Origin: Salmonella enterica subsp. arizonae
Lineage (GTDB): Bacteria > Pseudomonadota > Gammaproteobacteria > Enterobacterales > Enterobacteriaceae
Direction of reading: 5' to 3'
DNA length: 64,000 nt
Assembly: GCF_008692845.1 (NCBI RefSeq)
Contig: NZ_VXJW01000017.1
Location: 1-64,000 of the forward strand
In this document: piece after piece, positions 38,022 to 52,092 of the stretch
How the letters are laid out: each line of letters begins with the position of its first letter
Position numbering within the stretch: the first letter of the stretch is position 1
Program-made: the position numbers and the translations under genes
The notes under the pieces: generated by a model
Seen by the model: the letters and a program-made list of their open reading frames with translations, nothing else
What the model was told of the DNA's origin: nothing
Databases searched by the model: none

Positions 38022-38777
38022 TTACGAACGATTAAGCGTATATGATTTGGCGGCGGGGAGTTGGGCAAACCGCATCAGACGGCCAGTTGGCTCATTGGCG
38101 CGCGTCTGAATATCGGGCAGGCTTTTCCAGCCCTGTTTTCCATCGAACTCCCACACCTTTAATTTTTCTATCGCTGGCGTAACGGACACGGACCACACCA
38201 GCACATCTTCTGCATCGCACACGGCTTCAAGATGCGTGACATGCGCGCACTTCAGGCGTCCGGCAACGGGTAATAGTTGCAGCTCACGTGGATCATCATT
38301 CATGACATCGCCAGTGAGTTTTAACACGCTCTGGCGCAATGTGATGAGTTGCGCTCGCGCTTCGTTGGGATCGTTTTGATTAGCTATCCACAAATTTTCA
38401 TTACGGGAGAAAGGGTAGCGTTCTAGCGAATGCGGACAGTGAAAGCCGCGGGAGGCGCGCTGTAGTTCCATATCCAGCCCACACTCTCCTTCGGTGGTTA
38501 ACGCCACGCCAACCATATTTCCGGCGTAGGAGATAGAAAAGCCTGGCAGATTTTTATCACGAAACGCGGGCTTACCTTTTGCCTGAACAATGACTTCCGG
38601 CAGCTCGCTAATCCCGTACAGCATAAACATCAGTTCGGCGAGAAGACCTCTGGAGGCAAGAAAGCGCGTTCGTCGGTGAGCAGGCAGTTTTCTGGCTTCA
38701 ATATGACAAGGCGAAGAGAGACGAATAGAAACCAACTGTCCCTCCGTAAGTATCCCTCTGGCAAAGTGTGTCGCCAT
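38022..38777 (-). CDS. yieE: 4'-phosphopantetheinyl-transferase-like protein YieE
   Basis: A 251-aa Sfp-type phosphopantetheinyl transferase homologue. Asp102 and Glu104 of the metal-binding GLDMEL motif are present. The second signature, normally WxxKE(S/A)xxK, reads ITLRQSVLK (145-153): the Trp, Lys and third metal-binding Glu are replaced by Ile, Arg and Gln. It therefore may have altered or weak activity. Substrate unknown. In operon order just before yieF. Confidence 0.85.
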   Translation of the reverse strand: MATHFARGILTEGQLVSIRLSSPCHIEARKLPAHRRTRFLASRGLLAELMFMLYGISELPEVIVQAKGKPAFRDKNLPGFSISYAGNMVGVALTTEGECGLDMELQRASRGFHCPHSLERYPFSRNENLWIANQNDPNEARAQLITLRQSVLKLTGDVMNDDPRELQLLPVAGRLKCAHVTHLEAVCDAEDVLVWSVSVTPAIEKLKVWEFDGKQGWKSLPDIQTRANEPTGRLMRFAQLPAAKSYTLNRS

Positions 38778-38934
38778 TTTTCTCTCCGTGATTAATGGGC
38801 CGTGATAATAACGAGAGTAACATTAACGTAAATTATGGACAGGTTTTACGCGCTAAAAATTCAATTTCAGAAGGTTCTTTAAACAGACGGCTACATTTTT
38901 GATAAGAGGAAGGTTAGTTTATCAACGTAGGTGG

Positions 38935-39894
38935 TCAGATTAGGCGACGGCAGAGCGCGTTGATAGCCTGTCGTAGCCACACGATCTTGGGATTATGACT
39001 ATTACGTTTGTGCCATAACAGGGTAAACGGCACCATTAGCTTTTCCCGCTGTTGCGCATCAAAAGGCAGGGGGCGCGCCACTAACGGTAGCTGGTGGAGC
39101 TGATTGTAGTGCTGACAATAGCGTGGCGCGGTTGCTATCAGGGTGTGATCCGGCTGGGCGGCCATAAAGAGCGACTGCTCGAACCCCGGCAGACTCAGGG
39201 CAATATGGCGTTTGCGTCCCATTTCTTGCAGAACATCATCCAGCGCCCAGGTATCGCTTTGCTCCCAACAAATACTGATATGTGGGTAGCGCAAAAAAAT
39301 GTCCAGATTCCATGTTTCGCGCAGCGCCGGATGATCTTCCCGCAGCCAGACCCATGGCAAATCGCTAAACAGCACCTCAAAATCGATCGCGAGCGGTAGC
39401 AGGCTGAGCAATTCTCGCGAACGGGGATGGCTTTCGCGTCCGGTAAATCCGATATCGACTTCCCCGCGCGTAATCGCCTCCAGCGAGTCATAATCCCAGT
39501 TGCGAACCTTAATGGTAGCCTGTGGATAACGCTGATAAATCTGTTGCGACAGCGAATTAAACATAATCATCATCAGCGGCGACTCTGCCGCCAACTCAAA
39601 TTTTAAACCGCGCGGCGCTTCATGATGCGGCTTATCAAGCAGTTGATTACCCATCTGCATCCAGTCAGCCAGACTTTGTTCCATACTGACCATCAGCGGC
39701 GTCGGCGCCAGGCCCAGCGGCGTATTGACGAACAGCGGATCGTCAAACCATGCCCGGAGTTTCGCCAACGATTTACTAACCGCAGAGGGCGTTACACTCA
39801 TTCGTTTCGCCGTTTTGGTGACGCTACGCTCCTGCATCAGTAACTGTAGACATAACAGCAGATTAAGGTCGAGACTGGTTATGGATTTCTTCAT
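38935..39894 (-). CDS. yidZ: LysR-family regulator YidZ
   Basis: A 319-aa LysR-type regulator. N-terminal helix-turn-helix ([25 protein letters not shown]), then an effector-binding domain. In E. coli yidZ is linked to nitric-oxide resistance in anaerobiosis. The first 32 bp overlap the end of the upstream mdtL gene on the same strand. Confidence 0.93.
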   Translation of the reverse strand: MKKSITSLDLNLLLCLQLLMQERSVTKTAKRMSVTPSAVSKSLAKLRAWFDDPLFVNTPLGLAPTPLMVSMEQSLADWMQMGNQLLDKPHHEAPRGLKFELAAESPLMMIMFNSLSQQIYQRYPQATIKVRNWDYDSLEAITRGEVDIGFTGRESHPRSRELLSLLPLAIDFEVLFSDLPWVWLREDHPALRETWNLDIFLRYPHISICWEQSDTWALDDVLQEMGRKRHIALSLPGFEQSLFMAAQPDHTLIATAPRYCQHYNQLHQLPLVARPLPFDAQQREKLMVPFTLLWHKRNSHNPKIVWLRQAINALCRRLI

Positions 39895-41050
39895 GCTCGG
39901 ATATGGACCTGTTGGGCGCGACGGAGAGGATCAGCAGCATACTCACTATGCTACAACCAATCAGAATCCCGATCAGCATATTCAGCGCGCTGATACCGAG
40001 TATTGCCGCCAGCCAAATCCACAGTGATGAACCGCAGACCTGCGCTATACCCAGTGTGGAACTGGCCACACCGGCGCGCAGCGAAAACGGCCCCAGCGCC
40101 TGACTCATCGCGACGCCAAAACCGACCGGGAATCCGGCGCAAATCAGCATCAGACCAAAGAGCGTGACGGTATTGGTATGAGCAAGGCTTAACGTCACGC
40201 CAGCCGTCAAAAACAGCCCCTGTGAGACGAGCATTAAGGTTCGCGGCTTAAATAACCCTAGCGCAAAAGGGGTAGAAAAAGAGACGACCATGCTGACGCC
40301 TGCCGTGAGCGCCATTGTAATGGCATAGTCGCCACGGCTAAATTCCATCACCTCCATCAGCAGCACCGGAGAGGCATTGACGAAGGTCAGGATCACCGAC
40401 ACGCTAAGGGTGGTGATCGCCAGTCGACTCAGAAAAAAACGGTTAATCAGCGACTCGGCGGCGTGTGACGATCGTGATAAATCGCGTGGAGCCAGCCTTG
40501 CCGGGCGCGTCTCGCGCAGGATAAACAGTGATAACAGGCACACAATAATGCCCATCGCGGACATCGTATAGAACAGGCTTTGCCAGGGAAAACGAAGCAT
40601 AATCAAATGTCCTAACACCGGGGCCAGCACAGGCACAATGCAGGTAATCCCATTCAATAACGACAGCACTTTCGCCCGGCGACGCTCATCAAGCGTATCG
40701 CGAAGAATAGCGAATGCCACCACGTAGCAACTGCCTGCTCCCACGCCCTGAAGAAAACGTCCACTCAGAAACAACGAGCCTTCTGTCGCCTGTGAACAAA
40801 GCAGCGAGGCCATCATGAAGACGATCGCGCCGACGATAGCGACCGGCTTGCGGCCTGACCGATCGGCTATCTTCCCGGCAAACAGCATGGCCGTCGCCAT
40901 TCCGGCCAGGTAAACGGAGAAGGCGATATGCAACTGCGCCTCGCTGGCGTTCAGATCGGCGGCTATACGCGGTAAACCGACCAGATACATATCAATACCG
41001 GCGGGATAGAGTAAAACCAAGGCAAAACTACACAGTAGAAAACGTTTCAT
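39863..41050 (-). CDS. mdtL: MFS multidrug efflux protein MdtL
   Basis: A 395-aa Bcr/CflA-type drug:H+ antiporter with 12 membrane segments. Motif [13 protein letters not shown] is clear. A few residues longer than the E. coli protein (391), because the 3' end runs 32 bp into yidZ. In E. coli this gene follows tnaB; here tnaCAB is absent and mdtL is next to mnmE. Confidence 0.92.
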   Translation of the reverse strand: MKRFLLCSFALVLLYPAGIDMYLVGLPRIAADLNASEAQLHIAFSVYLAGMATAMLFAGKIADRSGRKPVAIVGAIVFMMASLLCSQATEGSLFLSGRFLQGVGAGSCYVVAFAILRDTLDERRRAKVLSLLNGITCIVPVLAPVLGHLIMLRFPWQSLFYTMSAMGIIVCLLSLFILRETRPARLAPRDLSRSSHAAESLINRFFLSRLAITTLSVSVILTFVNASPVLLMEVMEFSRGDYAITMALTAGVSMVVSFSTPFALGLFKPRTLMLVSQGLFLTAGVTLSLAHTNTVTLFGLMLICAGFPVGFGVAMSQALGPFSLRAGVASSTLGIAQVCGSSLWIWLAAILGISALNMLIGILIGCSIVSMLLILSVAPNRSISEHEEIHNQSRP

Positions 41051-41165
41051 AGCGGCCTCGCGAAATGGGTGGCGCTAAGAATACGGGGCGACGTTGCGCG
41101 AGACGAGTTGCCATTTGGACAACAGTGATTTCCTGTAGGGCAATGGGATATCACCCTGGTAGTTG

Positions 41166-41201
41166 AGTAGGCCGGATAAGACGTCAGCCGCCATCCGGCA
41201 C
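41166..41201. repeat. REP unit between mdtL and mnmE
   Basis: TAGGCCGGATAAGACGTCAG...CCGCCATCCGGCA. It sits where the tryptophanase operon lies in E. coli. Confidence 0.85.
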
Positions 41202-41209
41202 TATCCATG

Positions 41210-42574
41210 TTATTTACCAATACAAAAACTGGAGAAAATTCGTCCCAGCAGATCGTCGGAAGTAAACTCGCCGGTAATTTCGCTTAAGCTTTGCTGCGCC
41301 AGGCGTAGCTCTTCCGCCAGAAGCTCCCCCGCCCATGCGCCCAGCAGTTGCGCTTTGCCCTGTTCAAGATGCTCAGCGGCTTCCGCCAGCGCCTGTAGGT
41401 GACGGCGGCGGGCAAGAAAGCCACCTTCCATATTGGTATCAAACCCCATGCTCTGCTTGAGATGATTGCGCAGAACGTCGACGCCTTCGCCGGTACGTGC
41501 CGAGAGTCGCACCAGTGAGTGACCATTTACTTCACTAATACCCAGCATCTCGCCAGTGATATCCGCTTTGTTACGTACCACGGTAATCGGCAAATTTTTG
41601 GGCAGACGGGCGATAAAGTCCGGCCAGATGTCGCCAGGGTCAACGGCGTCCGTCGTGGTGCCATCCACCATAAACAGTACGCGGTCGGCCTGTTCAATCT
41701 CTTGCCAGGCGCGTTCGATGCCGATACGCTCTACTTCGTCGCTGGCGTCGCGCAGACCGGCGGTGTCGATAACATGCAGCGGCATTCCGTCGATGTGGAT
41801 ATGCTCGCGCAGCACGTCGCGGGTGGTACCGGCAATGTCAGTCACAATCGCCGCTTCACGGCCCGCCAGCGCGTTGAGTAGGCTGGATTTCCCGGCGTTC
41901 GGGCGTCCGGCGATCACGACCTTCATCCCTTCACGCAGTAGGCTGCCCTGGCGCGCTTCGGCGCGGACGGCATCGAGATCGGCTATTACGCCATTTAGCT
42001 GCGCTTCGATTTTGCCGTCAGAGAGAAAGTCTATCTCCTCATCCGGAAAATCGATAGCCGCTTCGACGTAGATTCGCAGGTGAGTAAGTGCTTCCACCAG
42101 ATGGTTAACGCGGGCAGAAAATGCCCCCTGTAACGAGTTTAGCGCCGAACGTGCCGCCTGTTCGGAACTGGCATCGATCAGGTCGGCAATGGCTTCCGCC
42201 TGTGCTAAATCGAGCTTATCGTTGAGGAACGCTCGCTCAGAGAACTCGCCCGGTCGGGCGATCCGCACGCCTGGAATCGTCAGGATGCGCTTTAACAGCA
42301 GGTCGAGGATCACCGGTCCGCCGTGCCCTTGCAGCTCCAGCACATCTTCGCCGGTGAAGGAGTTCGGGCCGGGGAACCACAGCGCGATACCTTGATCCAG
42401 CGTGGCGCCGTCAGCATCTTTGAACGGCAGATAATCGGCGTAGCGTGGTTTGGGCAGCTTGCCCAGCACCGTCTGAGCGACCTTTTTAGCATTCAAACCG
42501 GAAATACGCAGGATACCGACGCCACCGCGTCCCGGTGGGGTAGCCTGGGCGACGATAGTGTCGTTATGGCTCAT
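41210..42574 (-). CDS. mnmE: tRNA modification GTPase MnmE
   Basis: A 454-aa GTPase acting with MnmG on the wobble uridine of tRNA. The N-terminal tetrahydrofolate-binding domain, the G domain inserted around residues 215-380 ([18 protein letters not shown]) and the C-terminal CIGK with its reactive cysteine are present. The start [18 protein letters not shown] at 42574 matches E. coli; the frame is open 18 codons upstream. Confidence 0.96.
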   Translation of the reverse strand: MSHNDTIVAQATPPGRGGVGILRISGLNAKKVAQTVLGKLPKPRYADYLPFKDADGATLDQGIALWFPGPNSFTGEDVLELQGHGGPVILDLLLKRILTIPGVRIARPGEFSERAFLNDKLDLAQAEAIADLIDASSEQAARSALNSLQGAFSARVNHLVEALTHLRIYVEAAIDFPDEEIDFLSDGKIEAQLNGVIADLDAVRAEARQGSLLREGMKVVIAGRPNAGKSSLLNALAGREAAIVTDIAGTTRDVLREHIHIDGMPLHVIDTAGLRDASDEVERIGIERAWQEIEQADRVLFMVDGTTTDAVDPGDIWPDFIARLPKNLPITVVRNKADITGEMLGISEVNGHSLVRLSARTGEGVDVLRNHLKQSMGFDTNMEGGFLARRRHLQALAEAAEHLEQGKAQLLGAWAGELLAEELRLAQQSLSEITGEFTSDDLLGRIFSSFCIGK

Positions 42575-42597
42575 GATAAATCTCGTTATATCGCAAT

Positions 42598-42621
42598 AAA
42601 AAAGGCGGTCATCTGACCGCC
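42598..42621 (-). terminator. terminator between yidC and mnmE
   Basis: Minus-strand GGCGGTC-AGAT-GACCGCC followed by TTTTTT. It ends the rpmH-rnpA-yidD-yidC transcript. Confidence 0.85.
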
Positions 42622-42638
42622 CTGTCATTACTGTTCTG

Positions 42639-42673
42639 ATTGCCGGGTGGCGCGACGCTTACCCGGCCTACAC
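42639..42673. repeat. REP unit downstream of yidC
   Basis: TTGCCGGGTGGCGCGACGC and TTACCCGGCCTACA arms, a REP palindrome. Confidence 0.8.
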
Positions 42674-42677
42674 CGAA

Positions 42678-44324
42678 TCAGGAGTTTTTCTTCTCGCGGC
42701 TATGCAGGCCACGCTTCTCCAGACCACGGTAAATCAGTTGTTGCTGAATGATGGTTACCAGGTTGCTGACGATATAGTACAGCACCAGACCTGACGGGAA
42801 CCACAGGAAGAACACCGTAAAGATGACCGGCATAAAGGTCATGATCTTCTGCTGCATCGGGTCGGTCACAGTGGTCGGCGACATCTTCTGAATGAAGAAC
42901 ATCGTTACGCCCATCAGGATCGGCAGGATGTAGTACGGGTCCTGTGCGGACAGGTCATGAATCCACAGTGCGAACGGCGCATGACGCAGTTCAATGGAGC
43001 CCATCAGCATGTAGTACAACGCCAGGAAGATTGGCATCTGGATGATCAGCGGGAAGCAACCGCCCAACGGGTTAACCTTCTCCGCTTTGTACAGGGCCAT
43101 CATTTCCTGGCTTTGGCGCTGTTTATCATCGCCAAGACGTTCGCGCATCGCCTGAATCTTCGGCTGCAGCATACGCATCTTCGCCATTGATGTGTACTGC
43201 GCTTTGGTCAGCGGGTACATGATACCGCGAACGATAAAGGTAATGATGATAATGGAGAAGCCCCAGTTGCCCACGAAGCTGTGGATCCACTTCAGCAGCT
43301 TGAATAACGGCTGAGAAATGAACCACAACCAGCCGTAGTCCACGGTCAAATCCAGGTGCGGTGCAACAGCCGCCATTTTATCCTGAATTTCCGGGCCGAC
43401 CCACAGGGTGCTGGTCATCGCGCCAGTCTGGCCCGGCTGTACCAGTACCGGCTGCGCTTTATAGCCGATAGCGACAATGCCGTTGCCCAGATTGGCGGTG
43501 TAGAAATTGTTGGTGCCGTCGTTACGCGGAATCCATGCGGTAGCGAAATACTGCTGCAACATTGCCACCCAACCGCCTTTGGAGCTGACGTTCAGGTTTT
43601 CGTTATCGGCAATGGTGTCGAATTTGTATTTCTCATACTTCTCATCCGGCGTGGAGTATGCCGCGCCGCGGAACGTATGCAGCGCAAAGTTGCTGCTGCC
43701 TGTGTCGCGATGAGGAGGCAGGTTGATGGATTGCTTTAACTGACCAAAGGTGGAGATTTCCAGCGGTTTTTCACCAGTGTTCTGCACGCTATAGTTCACG
43801 TTAACCGCATAATCGCCACGCTTAAAGACGAATGTTTTGGTAAACGTGTTGCCTGCGGCGTCAGTATAAGTCATCGGAACCTGCAGTTCGTTCTGACCGT
43901 CGGCCAGTACAAACGCGTCTTTCTCAACGTTGTACAGCGGACGCGGGCCGTTCGCCGGGTTATCCGGACCGTCGCGGCCTGTCAGACCGCTTTGCGCCTG
44001 ATAGATAAACTGCGGGGTGGTTTCCAGCAACTGGAACGGTTCGCTGGAGCCCAGTTCTTTCGGGTAAGCCGGGAGCAAAGCCTGTTCGACATCACCACCA
44101 CGGGTGTTGATGGTCAAATCAAGCACATCGGTTTTCACCGTAATCAGTTTCCCCTGGCCACTGGCTGGTACGCCCTGGTCGGCGGCGCTACCCGCTGCGG
44201 TGGTCGTTGTCTGCGTGGTCTGTTGAGTCTGAGGTTGCGGATTTTTATCCTGCTCCCAGGCTTGCCAGATCATGAAAGACACGAACAGCAAAGCGATGAC
44301 TAAAAGATTGCGTTGCGAATCCAT
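42678..44324 (-). CDS. yidC: membrane protein insertase YidC
   Basis: A 548-aa Oxa1/Alb3-family insertase. First membrane helix ([18 protein letters not shown]), a large periplasmic beta domain (about 60-340), then the conserved insertase core with five helices and a basic C-terminus. Inserts F0 c, among others, whose gene is also in this window. Confidence 0.97.
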   Translation of the reverse strand: MDSQRNLLVIALLFVSFMIWQAWEQDKNPQPQTQQTTQTTTTAAGSAADQGVPASGQGKLITVKTDVLDLTINTRGGDVEQALLPAYPKELGSSEPFQLLETTPQFIYQAQSGLTGRDGPDNPANGPRPLYNVEKDAFVLADGQNELQVPMTYTDAAGNTFTKTFVFKRGDYAVNVNYSVQNTGEKPLEISTFGQLKQSINLPPHRDTGSSNFALHTFRGAAYSTPDEKYEKYKFDTIADNENLNVSSKGGWVAMLQQYFATAWIPRNDGTNNFYTANLGNGIVAIGYKAQPVLVQPGQTGAMTSTLWVGPEIQDKMAAVAPHLDLTVDYGWLWFISQPLFKLLKWIHSFVGNWGFSIIIITFIVRGIMYPLTKAQYTSMAKMRMLQPKIQAMRERLGDDKQRQSQEMMALYKAEKVNPLGGCFPLIIQMPIFLALYYMLMGSIELRHAPFALWIHDLSAQDPYYILPILMGVTMFFIQKMSPTTVTDPMQQKIMTFMPVIFTVFFLWFPSGLVLYYIVSNLVTIIQQQLIYRGLEKRGLHSREKKNS

Positions 44325-44326
44325 CG

Positions 44327-44584
44327 TTAGTGTTCTCTGGTATCAAATGGTCCGGGCGGGACGGGATCGTCACCACCAGGGTGTAAAGGGTGGCATTTTA
44401 ATACGCGTTTCACCGTCAACCAACTGCCTTTTATCACTCCAAACCTGCGCAATGCCTCAATTCCGTAGCTTGAGCACGTTGGAGTGAAACGACAATGCGG
44501 CCCAAGCAGCGGACTGATCAGGCGTTGATAGACCCGAATAAGGACTATCAGGACCCGCGAGCCAGGCGACAGTGGCGGCGCCAT
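44327..44584 (-). CDS. yidD: membrane protein insertion efficiency factor YidD
   Basis: An 85-aa protein with an N-terminal amphipathic helix and the family motif [15 protein letters not shown]. Assists YidC insertion. It overlaps the 3' end of rnpA by 37 bp and lies 2 bp from yidC. Confidence 0.94.
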   Translation of the reverse strand: MAPPLSPGSRVLIVLIRVYQRLISPLLGPHCRFTPTCSSYGIEALRRFGVIKGSWLTVKRVLKCHPLHPGGDDPVPPGPFDTREH

Positions 44585-44907
44585 AATTTTTCCAACGCTT
44601 CCGAGAGAGCACGGTTATCGAGGTCGGCAACCCCTTTTTTCGCCACCACCACGAAATCCATTGCAGGAAGTTCATGCTGGCGCTGACGGAAGCTTTCACG
44701 CGTCAGACGTTTAATCCGGTTGCGTTCATGCGCGCGTCGAACATTTTTCTTGGCGACGGTAAGACCGATACGGGGATGCCCCAGCGAATTCAGGCGGCCG
44801 AGGATGGTAATTTGCGGCGTGCCAGCCCGTTGAGGTTGCTGGAAGACGAATGTGAAATGAGCGGGAGTTAACAAACGTAACTCCCTGGGAAATGCGAGCT
44901 TAACCAC
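44548..44907 (-). CDS. rnpA: ribonuclease P protein component RnpA
   Basis: A 119-aa basic protein that helps the RNase P RNA mature tRNA 5' ends. RNR motif [12 protein letters not shown] is conserved. Start codon is GTG at 44907. Confidence 0.96.
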   Translation of the reverse strand: MVKLAFPRELRLLTPAHFTFVFQQPQRAGTPQITILGRLNSLGHPRIGLTVAKKNVRRAHERNRIKRLTRESFRQRQHELPAMDFVVVAKKGVADLDNRALSEALEKLWRRHCRLARGS

Positions 44908-44923
44908 TCAGGGGTTAGCTTTA

Positions 44924-45076
<153 letters not shown>

Positions 45077-45165
45077 CTAAACTTGAATAAATTCACTGAC
45101 TTTTGCGTATACCCGAACAAACTTTGAACGACTTACGCCACAGTGTGGGTGATTAAAGAGGCCGG

Positions 45166-45194
45166 ATTGTAATAATTGTACACTCCGGAGTCAA
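45166..45194 (-). promoter_or_regulatory. rpmH promoter
   Basis: Minus-strand TTGACT (45189-45194), 17-bp spacer, TACAAT (45166-45171). About 100 bp before rpmH, a strong sigma-70 match. The sequence 45065-45726 between divergent rpmH and dnaA contains no gene. Confidence 0.8.
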
Positions 45195-45451
45195 TTCTCT
45201 TTCCTTAATTTTCCCGCGATTTTCCACGTCTTTTTGTGCGGAATATAAGCAGCGTTGACGCCATATGACGGGCATTGCGCGACGGGTGGAGAATTATACG
45301 GACTGCCAGGTAAAGCGCAAGGATCGCCATGGATCTTTATGCGATCTTTTAGGTGTCTGGTCACCTTTACGTATTAATTTTTTCAATATACGCGCGAAAG
45401 CGTACAGGAGTTCCCCGGGATCGATTACACTTATCCATTCCCGGGAAGTCC

Positions 45452-45460
45452 TGTGGATAA
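45452..45460 (-). promoter_or_regulatory. DnaA box in the dnaA regulatory region
   Basis: Perfect TTATCCACA on the minus strand, about 270 bp before dnaA. It matches the site between dnaA promoters used for autorepression in E. coli. A -10-like TATGAT lies at 45509-45514, but I could not pair it with a convincing -35. Confidence 0.8.
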
Positions 45461-45726
45461 ATCGGGAAGAATCTGTGAGAAACAGAAGATCTCTTGCTCA
45501 GTTTAGGCTATGATCCGCGGTCCTGATCGTTTCAAACGATCCTGGTCAGGCATGAACACGAAATCTTTCAGAGCGCGTGAAGTCGCGATCATTTGAAAGA
45601 TCCCGTGAAAACCGCAGATAGCGGTTCGTGCGTCACCCTTCATGCAGGGTCTTATCGACGTGCGCCAACAATCATTAATGTATCAGCCTTTGTCATTTAT
45701 CGACTTTTGTTCGAGTGGAGTCCGCC

Positions 45727-47124
45727 GTGTCACTTTCGCTTTGGCAGCAGTGTCTTGCCCGATTGCAGGATGAGTTACCAGCCACAGAATTCAGCATGTG
45801 GATACGCCCGTTGCAGGCGGAACTGAGCGATAACACGCTGGCTTTGTATGCGCCAAACCGTTTTGTGCTCGATTGGGTAAGAGATAAGTACCTCAATAAT
45901 ATCAATGGATTACTTAATACATTCTGCGGCGCGGATGCCCCGCAACTGCGTTTTGAAGTGGGAACAAAGCCTGTTACGCAAACGCTAAAAACACCAGTAC
46001 ATAACATTGTCGCGCCTGCGCAGACAACGATGGCGCAGCAGCGTGTAGCGCCTGCGGCCCGTCCGGGTTGGGATAATGTGCCGGCGCCCGCGGAGCCAAC
46101 TTATCGCTCCAATGTTAACGTTAAACATACGTTTGATAACTTCGTCGAAGGTAAATCCAACCAACTGGCGCGCGCGGCGGCGCGTCAGGTGGCGGATAAT
46201 CCTGGCGGCGCTTATAACCCGTTATTCCTCTACGGCGGCACCGGTCTGGGTAAAACTCACCTGCTGCACGCGGTGGGTAACGGCATTATGGCGCGCAAGC
46301 CTAACGCGAAAGTGGTGTATATGCACTCCGAACGCTTTGTGCAGGACATGGTAAAAGCTCTGCAAAACAACGCCATCGAAGAGTTTAAGCGCTACTACCG
46401 TTCCGTTGACGCATTGCTGATCGACGATATTCAATTCTTCGCCAATAAAGAACGATCGCAGGAAGAGTTTTTCCACACCTTTAACGCTCTGCTGGAAGGC
46501 AATCAGCAGATTATTTTGACGTCGGATCGTTATCCGAAGGAGATCAACGGCGTTGAGGATCGTCTCAAATCCCGTTTTGGCTGGGGACTGACTGTGGCGA
46601 TCGAACCGCCAGAACTGGAAACCCGCGTGGCGATCCTGATGAAAAAAGCGGACGAGAACGATATTCGTCTGCCGGGCGAGGTGGCGTTCTTTATTGCCAA
46701 GCGATTACGCTCTAACGTGCGTGAGCTGGAAGGGGCGCTGAACCGTGTAATCGCCAATGCCAACTTTACCGGCCGGGCGATTACTATCGACTTTGTGCGC
46801 GAAGCGTTGCGCGATTTGCTGGCGTTGCAGGAAAAACTGGTCACCATCGACAATATTCAGAAGACGGTGGCGGAGTATTACAAAATCAAAATTGCGGATC
46901 TGCTTTCTAAGCGCCGATCCCGCTCGGTAGCACGTCCGCGCCAGATGGCTATGGCGCTGGCAAAAGAGCTCACCAACCACAGTCTGCCGGAAATCGGCGA
47001 TGCGTTTGGCGGGCGCGACCATACTACCGTACTTCATGCCTGTCGCAAAATTGAGCAACTGCGTGAAGAAAGCCACGATATCAAAGAAGATTTTTCGAAT
47101 TTAATCAGAACATTGTCGTCGTGA
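45727..47124 (+). CDS. dnaA: chromosomal replication initiator DnaA
   Basis: A 465-aa initiator. Domain [18 protein letters not shown]; the variable linker (about 85-130); AAA+ domain with Walker A GGTGLGKT and Walker B LLIDDIQ; C-terminal DNA-binding domain with the signature [19 protein letters not shown]. The start is GTG at 45727, preceded by GTGGAG; an in-frame GTG 12 bp earlier overlaps the ribosome site. Two residues shorter than the E. coli protein, within the linker. Confidence 0.97.
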   Translation: MSLSLWQQCLARLQDELPATEFSMWIRPLQAELSDNTLALYAPNRFVLDWVRDKYLNNINGLLNTFCGADAPQLRFEVGTKPVTQTLKTPVHNIVAPAQTTMAQQRVAPAARPGWDNVPAPAEPTYRSNVNVKHTFDNFVEGKSNQLARAAARQVADNPGGAYNPLFLYGGTGLGKTHLLHAVGNGIMARKPNAKVVYMHSERFVQDMVKALQNNAIEEFKRYYRSVDALLIDDIQFFANKERSQEEFFHTFNALLEGNQQIILTSDRYPKEINGVEDRLKSRFGWGLTVAIEPPELETRVAILMKKADENDIRLPGEVAFFIAKRLRSNVRELEGALNRVIANANFTGRAITIDFVREALRDLLALQEKLVTIDNIQKTVAEYYKIKIADLLSKRRSRSVARPRQMAMALAKELTNHSLPEIGDAFGGRDHTTVLHACRKIEQLREESHDIKEDFSNLIRTLSS

Positions 47125-47128
47125 TCCT

Positions 47129-48229
47129 ATGAAATTTACCGTTGAACGTGAACATTTATTAAAACCGCTTCAGCAGGTCAGCGGCCCGCTGGGCGGTCGT
47201 CCTACGCTGCCGATTCTCGGTAACCTGCTCCTCCAGGTAGCAGACGGTACGCTTTCTCTGACCGGCACCGATCTTGAAATGGAGATGGTCGCGCGCGTTA
47301 CGCTTTCTCAGCCGCATGAGCCTGGCGCCACTACCGTACCGGCGCGGAAATTCTTTGATATCTGCCGTGGCCTCCCGGAGGGCGCGGAGATTGCCGTTCA
47401 GTTGGAAGGCGATCGGATGCTGGTGCGTTCTGGTCGTAGCCGCTTCTCGCTCTCTACACTGCCCGCCGCCGACTTCCCGAATCTGGACGACTGGCAGAGC
47501 GAAGTGGAATTCACGTTGCCGCAGGCCACAATGAAGCGTCTGATTGAAGCGACTCAGTTTTCTATGGCCCATCAGGATGTACGCTACTACTTAAACGGTA
47601 TGCTGTTTGAAACGGAAGGTAGCGAACTGCGTACTGTCGCGACCGACGGCCACCGTCTGGCGGTTTGCTCAATGCCGCTGGAAGCGTCTTTACCCAGCCA
47701 CTCGGTGATTGTGCCGCGTAAGGGCGTGATTGAACTGATGCGTATGCTCGACGGCGGCGAAAACCCGCTGCGCGTGCAGATCGGCAGCAATAACATCCGC
47801 GCGCATGTTGGCGATTTTATCTTTACCTCGAAGCTGGTGGATGGTCGCTTCCCGGATTACCGTCGCGTACTGCCGAAGAACCCGGATAAACATCTGGAAG
47901 CAGGCTGCGATATTCTCAAGCAGGCTTTCGCTCGCGCGGCAATTCTCTCTAATGAGAAATTCCGCGGCGTGCGTCTGTATGTCAGTGAGAATCAGCTCAA
48001 AATCACCGCCAATAACCCGGAACAGGAAGAGGCGGAAGAGATTCTGGACGTGAGCTACGGCGGGACGGAGATGGAAATCGGCTTTAACGTCAGTTACGTG
48101 CTGGACGTGCTTAATGCGCTGAAGTGCGAAACCGTGCGCATTATGCTGACCGACTCTGTGTCCAGCGTACAAATTGAAGATGCCGCCTCACAGTCGGCTG
48201 CTTATGTTGTTATGCCTATGCGCTTGTAA
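47129..48229 (+). CDS. dnaN: DNA polymerase III beta sliding clamp
   Basis: A 366-aa three-domain clamp subunit with the family's C-terminal VVMPMRL that forms part of the protein-binding pocket. Starts 4 bp after dnaA. Confidence 0.98.
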   Translation: MKFTVEREHLLKPLQQVSGPLGGRPTLPILGNLLLQVADGTLSLTGTDLEMEMVARVTLSQPHEPGATTVPARKFFDICRGLPEGAEIAVQLEGDRMLVRSGRSRFSLSTLPAADFPNLDDWQSEVEFTLPQATMKRLIEATQFSMAHQDVRYYLNGMLFETEGSELRTVATDGHRLAVCSMPLEASLPSHSVIVPRKGVIELMRMLDGGENPLRVQIGSNNIRAHVGDFIFTSKLVDGRFPDYRRVLPKNPDKHLEAGCDILKQAFARAAILSNEKFRGVRLYVSENQLKITANNPEQEEAEEILDVSYGGTEMEIGFNVSYVLDVLNALKCETVRIMLTDSVSSVQIEDAASQSAAYVVMPMRL

Positions 48230-48232
48230 AGA

Positions 48233-48367
48233 ATATCAGGCTATCTTACTTGTTATTCTGTCTCCGGGCAGTGCTCGCAATCCTCACGTACTCCAGTACG
48301 CTCCGGTTGCTGGGCGCTAGCCGTAACCAGACTAACTGCGACGATAACGCCCTGGCTATGAGTTGAT

Positions 48368-48369
<2 letters not shown>
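48233..48369. repeat. palindromic insertion between dnaN and recF
   Basis: A 138-bp gap between genes that abut in E. coli. It is bounded by ATATCA (48233-48238) and TGATAT (48364-48369). Inside, arms AGTGCTCGCAA (48270-48280) and TTGC-T-GGGCGCT (48307-48318) pair, using G-U pairs, around an inner CGTACT/AGTACG (48287-48300); GTTAT and ATAAC form outer arms. It looks like an IRU-type repeat; its family is not identified. The right end supplies the ATG of recF. Confidence 0.55.
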
Positions 48370-51884
<3,515 letters not shown>

Positions 51885-51888
51885 TCAG

Positions 51889-51975
51889 CTTGTAGGCAGG
51901 ATAAGGCGTTAGCCGCCATCCGGCAGGGTACTGCGTTGCGCCTGATGACGCTTTGCTTATCAGGCCTACAGTCAT
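51889..51975. repeat. BIME downstream of gyrB
   Basis: TAGGCAGGATAAGGCGTTAG...CCATCCGGCA and the opposed TGCGCCTGATGACGC...ATCAGGCCTACA. Confidence 0.85.
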
Positions 51976-51994
51976 CTACAACCGATAGACAAAA

Positions 51995-52017
51995 GGGGAA
52001 TCGCGATTCCCCTTTTT
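51995..52017 (+). terminator. gyrB terminator
   Basis: GGGGAAT-CGCG-ATTCCCC with flanking A and TTTTT runs. Works in either direction in principle. Confidence 0.88.
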
Positions 52018-52092
52018 ATCCCCCTTTTCACTGCTGTTTTTTGAGCCGAATCGCGTTAGCATGGGTCAGTACTCATTTCATCCGGGGAACTC

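Noticed and set aside
45265-45513. 82-aa plus-strand open frame between rpmH and dnaA
   Set aside because: Covers the DnaA box and promoter region, lacks a ribosome site and has no protein-like pattern.
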